From NCBI GenBank assembly GCA_903850425.1, contig CAINLR010000181.1, forward strand, positions 1 to 32,053: a stretch of DNA of 32,053 nucleotides, written 5' to 3'. Below, piece by piece: positions 1 through 9,962 of the stretch (its first letter is position 1; each line of letters starts with the position of its first letter). This stretch comes from an uncultured Verrucomicrobia subdivision 3 bacterium (GTDB lineage: Bacteria; Verrucomicrobiota; Verrucomicrobiia; Limisphaerales; UBA11358). A program made the position numbers and the translations under genes. The notes beneath the pieces are model-generated. The model did not search any database and was not told the DNA's origin. It was given only the letters and a program-made list of their open reading frames with translations.

Positions 1-138
1 AACCGGGTCTTTGATTCCCTGGCGGGGGTGAAGCAACAGCTCCGCTCAGGTCTCATCCGCCTGGCGCGGGATCGGATTCGCGTGCGCAGCATCACCGCCT
101 GGCCGTGGATAGTTACACTCAACTTGAAAGCAAGTTAG
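1..138 (+). CDS. Transposase, C-terminal fragment (IS630-like, cut by window edge)
   Basis: Frame 1 is open from the first base to TAG at 136-138 and encodes 45 residues beginning NRVFDSLAGVKQQLRSGL and ending in TAWPWIVTLNLKAS. The pattern F-SL--V---L--GL followed by R-RSIT-WPWI resembles the C-terminus of IS630-family DDE transposases, from memory of the family only. The catalytic residues lie outside the window. It runs convergently into metX-metW, with only two bases between the two stop codons, so an insertion sequence end probably lies at or inside the 3' end of that gene. A short inverted repeat, AACTT-GAAAGC-AAGTT, sits at 121-136. The family is uncertain, but a coding tail is likely. 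Confidence 0.45.
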   Translation, partial: NRVFDSLAGVKQQLRSGLIRLARDRIRVRSITAWPWIVTLNLKAS

Positions 139-140
139 AA

Positions 141-1964
141 TTAGCATCTCACTTTTTCATCCTTGCGCCCCAGCACGAAGATGGCGAGGTCCGCATCCCG
201 GTTGGCGTCCCCGGTGATTTCCTGCCCGGCTTCGGTGTTGAGCGCGATGCGGCGCTGGATGGGCAACTTTTTTGCGCGACAAAAATCTTCAAAGTCCGCA
301 ATGGACAGAAAGCGGATGTCTGCCGTGTCATACCATTTATCCCGCAGCCAGCCATAAGACCGGGGTGCCCTGCCCTCTTCGGCCAGAATGCGGCGCAGCT
401 TGTGGAACGCGAGATTGGGAAAGCTCACGATGCACGTTGCGCCCACGCGAAGCATTTCAGCGATGACGCCTTCGACATCCTTCACGGCCTGCAAGGTCTG
501 CGATAACACCACGCAGTCAAATTGTTTGTCCGCGAAGGCGCGCAACCCTTCATTCAAATCCGCGTGGATGACATTTAGATGCCGCTGCAATGCGCCGAGA
601 ATGTTTCGCTCGTCGAGTTCGATGCCTACCAACCGGCCGGGACCACGGTGTTCGAGTCGGGCCAGCAAACTGCCGGTGCCGCAGCCCAGATCCAAAACGC
701 TGGCCCCCGGCGGAATCAATTCCACGATGCGGTCGTAGTCGAGCCGGTGCTCGTGAAAGATGCTGGTCGGCCCGTGTTGCTCTTCTTTTTCGACATCGGG
801 AGCGTGCGGCGCGGGCGCGAGGTTTTGGATGAAGGCGCGCACCATTTCGCCGTAGCGATCAAAATCGTCCGGCAGCAGAAACGCGTCGTGACCGCAGTGG
901 CTCTCGATGTCGCAGTAACTCACGGCGGCGTTGTTGCGAATGAGCGCGTTCACTATATCGCGGGACTGGCGCGGTTGGAACAGCCAGTCGCTGGAGAAAC
1001 TCAACACCAGCCAGTCGCAACGCGCGGGCGCAAAACTCGCCGACAGTTGTTCCGGCGTGCCGCCCAGATCAAACAAGTCCATCGCCAATGACAACGTGAT
1101 GTAACTGTTCGCATCAAAGCGTTCCACGAACTTCGTTCCCTGATGTCCCAGATAGGAACCAACAGAAAAAGTTTTTTCAAATTCCATCGCCACTTCGCGC
1201 GGGTGCAGCCGGTCGGCCTCGAACTTCTGGTTCATGGCCTCCGACGAAAGATAAGTGATGTGGCCGATCATCCGCGCCAGCGCCAGGCCGACGCCGGGGC
1301 CGTGGGGCTTGTCGTAATACTGGCCGCCGTGATAATGCGGATCGCGGCGGATGGCGTTGCGGCCCACCACGTCAAACGCCAGCGCCTGGCTGGTCAATCG
1401 CGGCGAACTCGCGAGCACCACCGCGCCGCGCAACCGGTCGGGATGGCGCGTGGCCCAGGTCAAGGTCTGATGTCCGCCGACCGAGCCACCAACGACCGCA
1501 ATCAACTGGCCGATGCCGAGATGATCCAGCAAACGCCGTTCGACTTCCACCATGTCGCCAATGGTGACGGTCGGAAAATCCGGCCCGTAGGGTTTGCCCG
1601 TCGCCGGGTTGAGACTGCCGGGTCCGGTGGTGCCGCGACAACCACCGAGCAAATTCGGACAGACCACGAAGAAACGATCCGTGTCCACCGGCCGGCCTGG
1701 ACCGACGAGAATGTCCCACCAACCGGGTTCATCCTCCGCGTTATGGCGGGCGACATGCGAATCGCCGCTGATGGCGTGGCAAACCAGAATGGCGTTGTCG
1801 CCGGCGGCATTGAGTTTGCCGTAGGTTTCAAACGCCACCGTCACATCGGGCAGCGCGCCGCCGGATTCCAACTGGAGCAGATCACTCAGCGTGACGCTCT
1901 GCACATAACGCAACGGCTGCGCGGTGCGAACGGCGTCGCTGCTTTCAAAAATATCTTTGGCCAT
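141..1964 (-). CDS. metX: Homoserine O-acetyltransferase fused to MetW-like methyltransferase domain
   Basis: This is a 607-residue two-domain protein. Residues 1 to about 385 form an alpha/beta-hydrolase of the MetX family, which transfers an acetyl (or succinyl) group from CoA to homoserine in cytoplasmic methionine synthesis. The nucleophile elbow is VVGGSVGG with Ser161; Asp326 (SSDWLFQP) and His359 (HCGHDAF) complete the triad. After a short charged linker (about 386-405) comes a MetW domain with the Rossmann motif VLDLGCGTGS at 423-432. MetW is usually a separate partner encoded next to metX and reported to support it, so the fusion joins known partners. The gene lies 72 bases downstream of metY on the same strand, giving a metY-metXW order. 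The start is the ATG opening MAKDIFESSD. The last few residues (KVRC) may be altered by the neighbouring transposon end. Confidence 0.93.
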   Translation of the reverse strand: MAKDIFESSDAVRTAQPLRYVQSVTLSDLLQLESGGALPDVTVAFETYGKLNAAGDNAILVCHAISGDSHVARHNAEDEPGWWDILVGPGRPVDTDRFFVVCPNLLGGCRGTTGPGSLNPATGKPYGPDFPTVTIGDMVEVERRLLDHLGIGQLIAVVGGSVGGHQTLTWATRHPDRLRGAVVLASSPRLTSQALAFDVVGRNAIRRDPHYHGGQYYDKPHGPGVGLALARMIGHITYLSSEAMNQKFEADRLHPREVAMEFEKTFSVGSYLGHQGTKFVERFDANSYITLSLAMDLFDLGGTPEQLSASFAPARCDWLVLSFSSDWLFQPRQSRDIVNALIRNNAAVSYCDIESHCGHDAFLLPDDFDRYGEMVRAFIQNLAPAPHAPDVEKEEQHGPTSIFHEHRLDYDRIVELIPPGASVLDLGCGTGSLLARLEHRGPGRLVGIELDERNILGALQRHLNVIHADLNEGLRAFADKQFDCVVLSQTLQAVKDVEGVIAEMLRVGATCIVSFPNLAFHKLRRILAEEGRAPRSYGWLRDKWYDTADIRFLSIADFEDFCRAKKLPIQRRIALNTEAGQEITGDANRDADLAIFVLGRKDEKVRC

Positions 1965-2036
1965 GGAACCAGAATTTTGCGGCAGGCATTACCACCGCAC
2001 CGGCGATTTCTACTCGCCGGTGCGCCGTGCTAGAAA

Positions 2037-3664
<1,628 letters not shown>

Positions 3665-5473
3665 ATGAAAACGCTGCTGTTAATCACGCTGGTTGTCACC
3701 GCGAGCGCGCTCGCGCACGGCGAACTGGCCATTGCGAACCGGGGACAACCTCGCTGTGTGATTGTTCAACAAGCGGACGCCACCGCTGCGGAGCAAACCG
3801 CCGTGGCCGAACTCGTGTCGCACCTCAACCAGATCACCGGGGCGAAGTTCGCGGTGCTGACCAATGCGACTGATGCGCCCAAAAGTGCCATTATCATTGG
3901 TCCGGGCGCGCTCGCCTCGCAGCTTTTTCCGCAGCTTCATTTGGCCGGCCTCGGCCCGGAGGAATTCATCATTTGCTCGCAGGGCCAGCGACTGTTGCTG
4001 GCGGGAGGCCGTCCGCGCGGGACGCTTTACGCGGTGTATCGCTTTTTACAGGACCAATGCGGCGTGCGCTGGTGGACGCCGTGGGCTACAAACCTGCCCC
4101 ATCATGCCACGTTGCGCGTGCCGAATCTTGATGTGCGCAGCCAGCCGGCATTCGAGTATCGCGAGCCGTATTGGTTCGCTGGCTTCGATCCGCTGTGGAA
4201 GGCACGCAACGGTGCGAACGGCGAGATGCGATTGATTCCAAAGGAACTGGGCGGCTGTATTACTTACAAGGGATTCGCCCACACATTTTATCCACTCGTT
4301 CCGCCGGAGAAGTATTTCGCTCCGCACCCGGAGTGGTTCAGTCTCATCAATGGTCACCGCACCCACGAGAACGCGCAACTCTGCCTAGCGAACCCGGAAT
4401 TGCGCGACTTCGTGGTGGGCCGGGTGAAAGAACGGCTGCGCGAGTCGCCTGACGCGAAGATTATCTCCGTGACGCAAAATGATTGTCAGGGCGCGTGCCA
4501 GTGTCCGAACTGCAAAGCCATTGATGCCGCCGAGGGTAGTCCGGCGGGCAGCATGATTGCGTTTGTGAATTATATCGCCGAGCAAATCGAGCCGGAGTTT
4601 CCGAACGTGGCCGTGGACACCTTCGCCTACCAATATACCCGCAAACCGCCGAAGACGATCAAGCCGCGACCGAACGTCATTGTGCGGCTGTGTTCGATCG
4701 AATGTAATTTCCGCGAGCCGCTGGATCATTCGTCGAACGCGGCGTTTCTGGCGGACCTCGCCGGCTGGTCAAAGCTCTGTCAACGGCTCTATGTCTGGGA
4801 CTACACGACGGATTTTGCGAACTATGTGCTGCCGCATCCGAACTGGTTCACGCTGGGCGCGAACGCGCGGCTGTTCGCCAAATACAATGTGCGCGGCGTC
4901 TTTTCTGAAGGTGCCTATCAAGGCTGGGGTGGCGAGATGGGCGAGTTGCGCGCGTGGCTGCTAGCACAGCTGTTCTGGAACCCACAGTCAGATGACCGCG
5001 CGCTGATCCGCGAGTTTCTGGAGGGCTATTACGGGCAGGCCGCCGCGAAACCGATCCTGCGCTACCTCGATTTGGAGTATGGAGCAGCGAAGGGATTTTA
5101 TCTCGGCTGTTACACCCGACCGAACGCACCGCAGCGCACTTTCAAGGTGCTGGCCGAAGCGGAACGACTCTGGCAACAGGCCGAGCAGGCGGCGGCGGGC
5201 GAAGCGGAATGGTCGGCGCGCGTGCGGCAAGCCCATCTGCCAGTGCAATTGGCCTTTCTCCGCGACTGGGCGAACCTGCGCACGGAGTGCCGCCAACAAA
5301 ATGGCCGGTGGCCGCTGCCGGAGTCGCGTCAGGAAGTGGCGAGGCAGTTCGCCGCCGTCTGCGCCGGCGTGCCTGGTCAAGACTGGACGCACGTGACGGT
5401 GCTAAACGAATCGGGTTTGACCGTGGAGAAGTTTCAGGCGCAATTCAAGGACGAAGTGCTGCATGGGCCATAG
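3665..5473 (+). CDS. Secreted DUF4838 / alpha-glucuronidase-like protein
   Basis: A 602-residue exported protein. The signal peptide is MKTLLLITLVVTASALAHG. Residues about 30-130 resemble the N-terminal domain found before some glycoside hydrolases such as alpha-glucuronidases. The central part, about 210-500, matches my recollection of DUF4838, with CQCPNCKAIDAAEGSPAGS, a conserved YVWDYTTDFANYVLPHPNW segment and GVFSEGAYQGWGGEMGELR. The catalytic activity is not established. It is the first gene of a plus-strand cluster with a tandem DUF1080 lipoprotein and a Tat-exported oxidoreductase, so a role in breaking down or oxidising a glycan or glycoside outside the cytoplasm is likely. The frame opens earlier at a GTG (3608), but the ATG at 3665 puts the signal peptide at the N-terminus and is preferred. 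There is no clear Shine-Dalgarno. Confidence 0.8.
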   Translation: MKTLLLITLVVTASALAHGELAIANRGQPRCVIVQQADATAAEQTAVAELVSHLNQITGAKFAVLTNATDAPKSAIIIGPGALASQLFPQLHLAGLGPEEFIICSQGQRLLLAGGRPRGTLYAVYRFLQDQCGVRWWTPWATNLPHHATLRVPNLDVRSQPAFEYREPYWFAGFDPLWKARNGANGEMRLIPKELGGCITYKGFAHTFYPLVPPEKYFAPHPEWFSLINGHRTHENAQLCLANPELRDFVVGRVKERLRESPDAKIISVTQNDCQGACQCPNCKAIDAAEGSPAGSMIAFVNYIAEQIEPEFPNVAVDTFAYQYTRKPPKTIKPRPNVIVRLCSIECNFREPLDHSSNAAFLADLAGWSKLCQRLYVWDYTTDFANYVLPHPNWFTLGANARLFAKYNVRGVFSEGAYQGWGGEMGELRAWLLAQLFWNPQSDDRALIREFLEGYYGQAAAKPILRYLDLEYGAAKGFYLGCYTRPNAPQRTFKVLAEAERLWQQAEQAAAGEAEWSARVRQAHLPVQLAFLRDWANLRTECRQQNGRWPLPESRQEVARQFAAVCAGVPGQDWTHVTVLNESGLTVEKFQAQFKDEVLHGP

Positions 5474-5585
5474 CAGGCGGCAGTTCCCCTTTGCGACTAA
5501 GAAATCTCTCGCGTGCAGGCACTCATTCGCACAAAATCAAACGCGATTTCTAAATGCAAGCAAGACCTGTCCACCAACGAAACTC

Positions 5586-6923
5586 ATGAAATTTCAGCCG
5601 TGCCCGCAGTCGCTCCTCGCCGCAATCCTCATTAGTTTGACCGGTTGCCAGTCGCCCGCACGCCTCGGCCAGCCGAGCAATACGCCGCCCCCCGGTTTCA
5701 CCACGTTGTGGAACGGCACCAATCTCGCCGGCTGGTGGGGTGCTGATACCGAAGATCCGCGCAAATATCACGCGCTGCCGCCCGAGGATTTTCAAAAGAA
5801 GCACGCCGCGTCCCTGGCGAACATCGCGGCGCACTGGACCGCGCAAGGTCCCGACCTGGTCAATGATGGTCATGGTTTGTTCCTCACCACCGACAAGGAA
5901 TACAGCGACTTCGAGCTGCTCGTGGATTACCGCACCGTGCCGCTGGCCGACAGCGGCATCTATCTGCGCGGCTGTCCGCAGGTGCAAATCTGGGATTCCA
6001 CCGAGGAAGCCAAGTTCAAACTCGGCGCGGACAAAGGCTCGGGCGGACTGTGGAATAATTCTCCTGGCGCACCCGGCAAAGACCCGCTCGTGAAGGTCGA
6101 CAAACCGTTTGGAGAATGGAATCATTTCCGCGTCGTCATGGCCGGTTCGCGCGTCTGGGTCTGGCTCAACGGAAAACAAACGGTCGCCGGGGTGGTGCTG
6201 GAAAATTATTTTGACCGGCACTTGCCCGTGCCGCCGCGCGGCCCGATCCAGTTGCAAACGCACGGCGGCGAAATCCGCTGGCGCAACATCTTCATTCGCG
6301 AACTCGGAACAGCGGAGGCCAACCAACTCGTGCGTGGGGCTGACGGAGTGGGCTTCAAGTCGGTTTTCAATGGCCGGGATTTCAACGGCTGGGCCGGCCC
6401 GCTCGACTGTTGCCAGGTCCAGGACGAGGCCATGGTCTGGCAGCATGGCAAAGGCGGCACCATCTACACGCAGGATGAGTTCACGAATTTCATCGCGCGG
6501 TTGGAATTCAAGCTGCCGCCTGGCGGCAATAATGGCCTCGCCATCCGCTACCCGGGCACGGGCGACACGGCCTACGTCGGCATGTGCGAATGCCAGGTGC
6601 TGGACGACAATTACGAACAAGCCACCGGCGATAAGATTGACCCGCGCCAGGCGCATGGCTCGGCCTACGGCATGGTGGCCGCCGCGCGCGGCTACCAGCG
6701 CCCGATCGGCGAATGGAATTACGAGGAAGTCACGGTGCAAGGTCCGACGATCAAAGTGGAGTTGAACGGCACCGTGATTCTCGACGCCGACTTGAGCAAG
6801 GTCACGGAATATCTGGCGGGCCACGCGCATCCCGGCAAGGATCGCTTGAGCGGCCATTTCGGTTTTGCCGGCCACAACGACCCCGTCATGTTTCGTCACG
6901 TCGCCATCAAACCGCTCAATTAA
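5586..6923 (+). CDS. Lipoprotein with two tandem DUF1080 (3-keto-disaccharide hydrolase-like) domains
   Basis: A 445-residue lipoprotein. The N-terminus ends in the lipobox LTGC with Cys21, so it is probably membrane-anchored outside the cytoplasm. Two concanavalin-like DUF1080 domains follow. The first starts near residue 37 at FTTLWNGTNLAGWWG and runs to about 240. The second starts near 258 at FKSVFNGRDFNGWAG and runs to the end. Some DUF1080 proteins are annotated as 3-keto-disaccharide hydrolases, which cut glycosides after a partner dehydrogenase has made a 3-keto sugar. A Gfo/Idh/MocA oxidoreductase gene follows 14 bases downstream, which fits that pathway. The frame extends upstream to 5463, but the ATG at 5586 gives the signal sequence. 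Whether both domains are active or one only binds is not visible. Confidence 0.85.
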   Translation: MKFQPCPQSLLAAILISLTGCQSPARLGQPSNTPPPGFTTLWNGTNLAGWWGADTEDPRKYHALPPEDFQKKHAASLANIAAHWTAQGPDLVNDGHGLFLTTDKEYSDFELLVDYRTVPLADSGIYLRGCPQVQIWDSTEEAKFKLGADKGSGGLWNNSPGAPGKDPLVKVDKPFGEWNHFRVVMAGSRVWVWLNGKQTVAGVVLENYFDRHLPVPPRGPIQLQTHGGEIRWRNIFIRELGTAEANQLVRGADGVGFKSVFNGRDFNGWAGPLDCCQVQDEAMVWQHGKGGTIYTQDEFTNFIARLEFKLPPGGNNGLAIRYPGTGDTAYVGMCECQVLDDNYEQATGDKIDPRQAHGSAYGMVAAARGYQRPIGEWNYEEVTVQGPTIKVELNGTVILDADLSKVTEYLAGHAHPGKDRLSGHFGFAGHNDPVMFRHVAIKPLN

Positions 6924-6937
6924 CCCCTCACCCGACC

Positions 6938-8272
6938 ATGAACTCAAACCCCCTGCATTCCCGTCGCTCGTTCCTCAAGACGCTGGGCGTCGCCGCGATT
7001 GGCGCGCCTTTTGTCACGCGCGGCCTGATGGCGCAGTCGCCCAACAGCGTTCTGCGCCATGCCAGTTTTGGCGCGGGCGGCATGGCGTGGTCCGACCTCA
7101 CGCAGATCGCGAAATGTCCGGGCGTCGAGATCGTCGCCATCTGCGACGTGGATCTGAGCCACACGGCCGAGGCGCGCAAGGAGTTTCCGAAGGCGAAAAT
7201 TTATCAGGACTGGCGCGAGTTGCTCGACCACGAGGCGAAAAATATTGATTCCGTCAACGTCTCCACGCCCGACCACATGCACGCGCCGATTGGCGTCACC
7301 GCGATGCAACTGGGCAAACACGTTTACGGCCAGAAACCGCTGGCGCACGATCTCTACGAGGTGCGGCGCATGACGGAAATTGCCGCGCAGAAAAAAATCG
7401 TGACCCAGATGGGCATCCAGATTCACTCGACCACCCATTACCGCAAAGCCGCGCGCCTCATCCACGACGGCGTCATCGGCAAGGTGAAGGAGGTCCACTC
7501 TTGGTGCCCGAAATCATGGGGCGACACCTCCGCCAAGCCGGACCAGACTGATCCCATTCCCGCCGACTTTGATTGGAACTTGTGGCTGGGTGTCTGCGCC
7601 GAACGTCCCTTCATCGGCGGCGAATATTACCATCCCGGAAACTGGCGCAAGCGCCTGGATTTCGGCACCGGCACTTTCGGCGACATGGGCTGCCACATTT
7701 TTGATCCCGTGTTCAAGGCGCTTAATCTCACTTCGCCCACCTCGGTTCGTTCTGAAGGCAGCGCGCCCAACCAGTGGAACTGGGCGCTCGACTCCAAGAT
7801 CCACTACATTTTTCCAGGCACTGAATATACCGCCGAGAAAACCATTCCGGTCACTTGGTATGACGGGGCACAGAATCCACCGGCGGAAATCGCGGCGCTG
7901 CTCGGCGGCAAACGCCTGCCGGAAACTGGCTCCGTTTTCGTGGGCACCGACGGCGTGATGGCACTGCCGCACTACGGCAAGCCGCAGCTTTATCCCGATG
8001 CAAAATTCCATGATTTTGTCCAACCCGACGCGGGCGAGGCAAATCACTGGGGACAGTTTGTGGAAGCCTGTCAGGGCAAGGGCCGGACTACCGCGAACTT
8101 TGCTTACGCCGGCCCGTTGACTGAAACCGTGCTGCTTGGAGGCGTGGCCTCGCACTTCCCGCAAACCACGCTTCAGTGGAATGCGCATAGAATGAAATTC
8201 AATCTCGCGGCAGCCCATCAGCTTGTGCGCCGCCAGTATCGCCAAGGCTGGTCGGTCAAGGGACTCTCCTAA
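6938..8272 (+). CDS. Tat-exported Gfo/Idh/MocA family oxidoreductase
   Basis: A 444-residue NAD(P)-dependent oxidoreductase carrying a twin-arginine signal, SRRSFLKTLGVAA at residues 8-20, with probable cleavage near LMAQS (about 32). The Rossmann motif is FGAGG at 44-48, followed by CDVD at 69-72. The usual EKP motif appears as QKP at 132-134, a change often seen in exported members. Tat export fits folding with bound cofactor in the cytoplasm before transport. The start at 6938 places the Tat motif at the N-terminus and lies 14 bases after the DUF1080 stop, indicating one transcript. The likely role is oxidation or reduction of a sugar ring carbon in concert with the DUF1080 lipoprotein; the substrate is unknown. 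Confidence 0.88.
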   Translation: MNSNPLHSRRSFLKTLGVAAIGAPFVTRGLMAQSPNSVLRHASFGAGGMAWSDLTQIAKCPGVEIVAICDVDLSHTAEARKEFPKAKIYQDWRELLDHEAKNIDSVNVSTPDHMHAPIGVTAMQLGKHVYGQKPLAHDLYEVRRMTEIAAQKKIVTQMGIQIHSTTHYRKAARLIHDGVIGKVKEVHSWCPKSWGDTSAKPDQTDPIPADFDWNLWLGVCAERPFIGGEYYHPGNWRKRLDFGTGTFGDMGCHIFDPVFKALNLTSPTSVRSEGSAPNQWNWALDSKIHYIFPGTEYTAEKTIPVTWYDGAQNPPAEIAALLGGKRLPETGSVFVGTDGVMALPHYGKPQLYPDAKFHDFVQPDAGEANHWGQFVEACQGKGRTTANFAYAGPLTETVLLGGVASHFPQTTLQWNAHRMKFNLAAAHQLVRRQYRQGWSVKGLS

Positions 8273-8279
8273 ATTCCCG

Positions 8280-8343
8280 GTAGCAGTCGTGATCATGAGG
8301 CTCAAATATCTCAAATAAGAGCCTCCTCACGTCGGGGAGCTAC
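8280..8343. repeat. Small inverted-repeat element, intergenic copy (64 bases)
   Basis: Left end GTAGCAGTCGTGATCATGAG continues to GGCTC; the right end, read on the other strand, begins GTAGCTCCCCGACGTGAGG and also ends in GGCTC. The arms are 24 and 25 bases and share both termini, with an AT-rich 15-base core. It lies 7 bases after the oxidoreductase stop. Related ends occur inside lpxB and an ABC permease gene. Here it may fold as a hairpin at the end of the transcript. Confidence 0.75.
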
Positions 8344-8407
8344 ACATTTAGGAAGCCATCCGCGAACATGAATTGCCGTTGGCCTCCGCGACTGGCAAAC
8401 TCACCCG

Positions 8408-9436
8408 ATGGCTTCAAAAATTAAAGTCGCCGTTCTCGGCACCGGTTCGCTAGGGCAACATCATGCCCGCATCTACTCCGAACTCCACGCCGCCGGCGCG
8501 GTGGAACTCACCGGCATTTACGATTCGCACCCCGAAACCGCCCGCAAAATCGCGGAGAAACACAAGCTGCATGTCTTTGCGTCCATCGCCGAGGCCGCCG
8601 CGGCCAGCGACGCGCTCAACATCGTCACGCCCACCACCACGCATTTTGACCTCGCCAAACAACTGCTGGCACAAGGCAAGCACGTTCTCGTTGAGAAACC
8701 CATGACCGACAGTTCCGCGCAGGCGGCGGAGTTGTGCGAACTGGCGCAGAAAAAAAACCTCGTCCTGCAAGTCGGCCACGTCGAGCGGTTCAATCCGGTT
8801 TTTACTTTTCTCCAGACGGTCGCCACGGAGCCGAAGTTTATCGAGTGCCATCGCCTCTCGCCCTTCCCGGCCCGCTCCACCGACATCGGCGTGGTGTTGG
8901 ACTTGATGATCCACGATCTCGACGTGGTGCTCGCGTTCGTGAAATCACCCGTTACCAGCGTGGATGCCGTGGGCATTCCGGTGTTGAGCAAGAGCGAAGA
9001 CATTGCCAATGTGCGCCTGCGCTTCGCCAACGGCTGCGTGGCCAACCTCACCGCCAGCCGCATCAGCCCGGAGCGCATGCGCAAGATTCGCGTCTTCAGC
9101 GGCCCGACCAATCCGTGCTACATCTCGCTGGATTACCGCGTGCAGGAAGGCTTTATTTTCCGCGTTGCCCGCGACGGCGAAAAAGAAAGTTCGCTCCTGA
9201 AGAAAGTCCTCACCGCCAAGCTCGGCCTAGACTCCGTGATCGTCAGCGAGTTCGCCGGTAAGAAAATCGTGCGCGAGCCCGTGCCGATTGCGAAGGACGA
9301 ACCGCTCAAGCTGGAACTGCAGAGCTTCGTCAACTGCGTCCGCGAAAAACTGACGCCCGTCGTCAGCGGCGAATCCGCCAAACGCGCGCTGGATCTGGCG
9401 TTTGAAATTACGCGGCAGATTCAGCAGATAAAATGA
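8408..9436 (+). CDS. Cytoplasmic Gfo/Idh/MocA oxidoreductase, candidate UDP-GlcNAc 3-dehydrogenase (GnnA-like)
   Basis: A 342-residue protein without a signal peptide. The Rossmann loop is LGTGSLGQHH from residue 10, the catalytic-loop motif is VEKPMTD with EKP at 96-98, and VGHVERFNPVF at 122-132 is followed by an STDIGVVLDLMIHDLD segment. These last two stretches recall the GnnA group, which oxidises the 3-position of UDP-GlcNAc so that a transaminase (GnnB) can build 2,3-diamino lipid A. The gene is followed at 5 bases by an HD-domain gene and then lpxB, which supports a lipid A role. No gnnB-like gene is in the window, so the name is not assigned. Family membership is certain; the substrate is an inference. 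Confidence 0.85.
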   Translation: MASKIKVAVLGTGSLGQHHARIYSELHAAGAVELTGIYDSHPETARKIAEKHKLHVFASIAEAAAASDALNIVTPTTTHFDLAKQLLAQGKHVLVEKPMTDSSAQAAELCELAQKKNLVLQVGHVERFNPVFTFLQTVATEPKFIECHRLSPFPARSTDIGVVLDLMIHDLDVVLAFVKSPVTSVDAVGIPVLSKSEDIANVRLRFANGCVANLTASRISPERMRKIRVFSGPTNPCYISLDYRVQEGFIFRVARDGEKESSLLKKVLTAKLGLDSVIVSEFAGKKIVREPVPIAKDEPLKLELQSFVNCVREKLTPVVSGESAKRALDLAFEITRQIQQIK

Positions 9437-9440
9437 TGCC

Positions 9441-9962
9441 ATGGTTTCCGCCGCGCTCATTGAAGTGATCCGTAAACAATACAGGTTGTCCTGGAATGGA
9501 ATTCATGGGGCTAGCCATTGGGCCAGAGTTCTAGAAAACGGCTTGAAACTCGCTGAACGAACCGGAGCAAATAGAAAAGTGGTTGAATTATTTGCCGTAT
9601 TCCATGATGCGTGCCGCACAAACGATGATTGGGATGAAGGGCATGGTAGTCGTGGAGCAGCACTCGCCGGTTCGCTTCGTGGAAAATATTTTGATTTGGC
9701 AGAGGAAGATTTCACTGCATTGCAAGTTGCCTGCCGCCTGCACACTGAAGGTATCACGCAAGGAGAGGTCACGGTAATAACTTGCTGGGATGCAGACCGG
9801 CTTGATTTGGGTCGCGTCGGTATTGAACCCAATAGAGACCGTCTTTGCACTAACGCGGCCAAACCGCCTGAACTCTTTGAGTGGGCAAACACTCGTGCTT
9901 GCAGCGAGTTTATTCCACACTTTGTTCAGACACAATGGATGAGATCTACAGTTTCCGTTTGA
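9441..9962 (+). CDS. Small HD-domain protein, putative metal-dependent phosphohydrolase
   Basis: A 173-residue protein with the residue pattern of HD-domain phosphohydrolases: His22/His26 (IHGASHWARV), the His55-Asp56 pair (VFHDACR), His101 (RLHTEG) and Asp117/Asp119 (CWDADRLD). The natural substrate is unknown. It starts 4 bases after the upstream oxidoreductase and its TGA overlaps the ATG of lpxB by one base (TGATG), so it is expected to be translated with lpxB. By eye its base composition is clearly lower in GC than both neighbours, suggesting a recent acquisition inserted into an older oxidoreductase-lpxB pair. An effect on lipid A synthesis is possible only by location. Confidence 0.75.
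   Translation: MVSAALIEVIRKQYRLSWNGIHGASHWARVLENGLKLAERTGANRKVVELFAVFHDACRTNDDWDEGHGSRGAALAGSLRGKYFDLAEEDFTALQVACRLHTEGITQGEVTVITCWDADRLDLGRVGIEPNRDRLCTNAAKPPELFEWANTRACSEFIPHFVQTQWMRSTVSV

Noticed and set aside
5550-6947. Long minus-strand frame (465 residues) opposite the DUF1080 gene.
   Set aside because: It is the mirror of a well-supported plus-strand gene and shows no protein family features.
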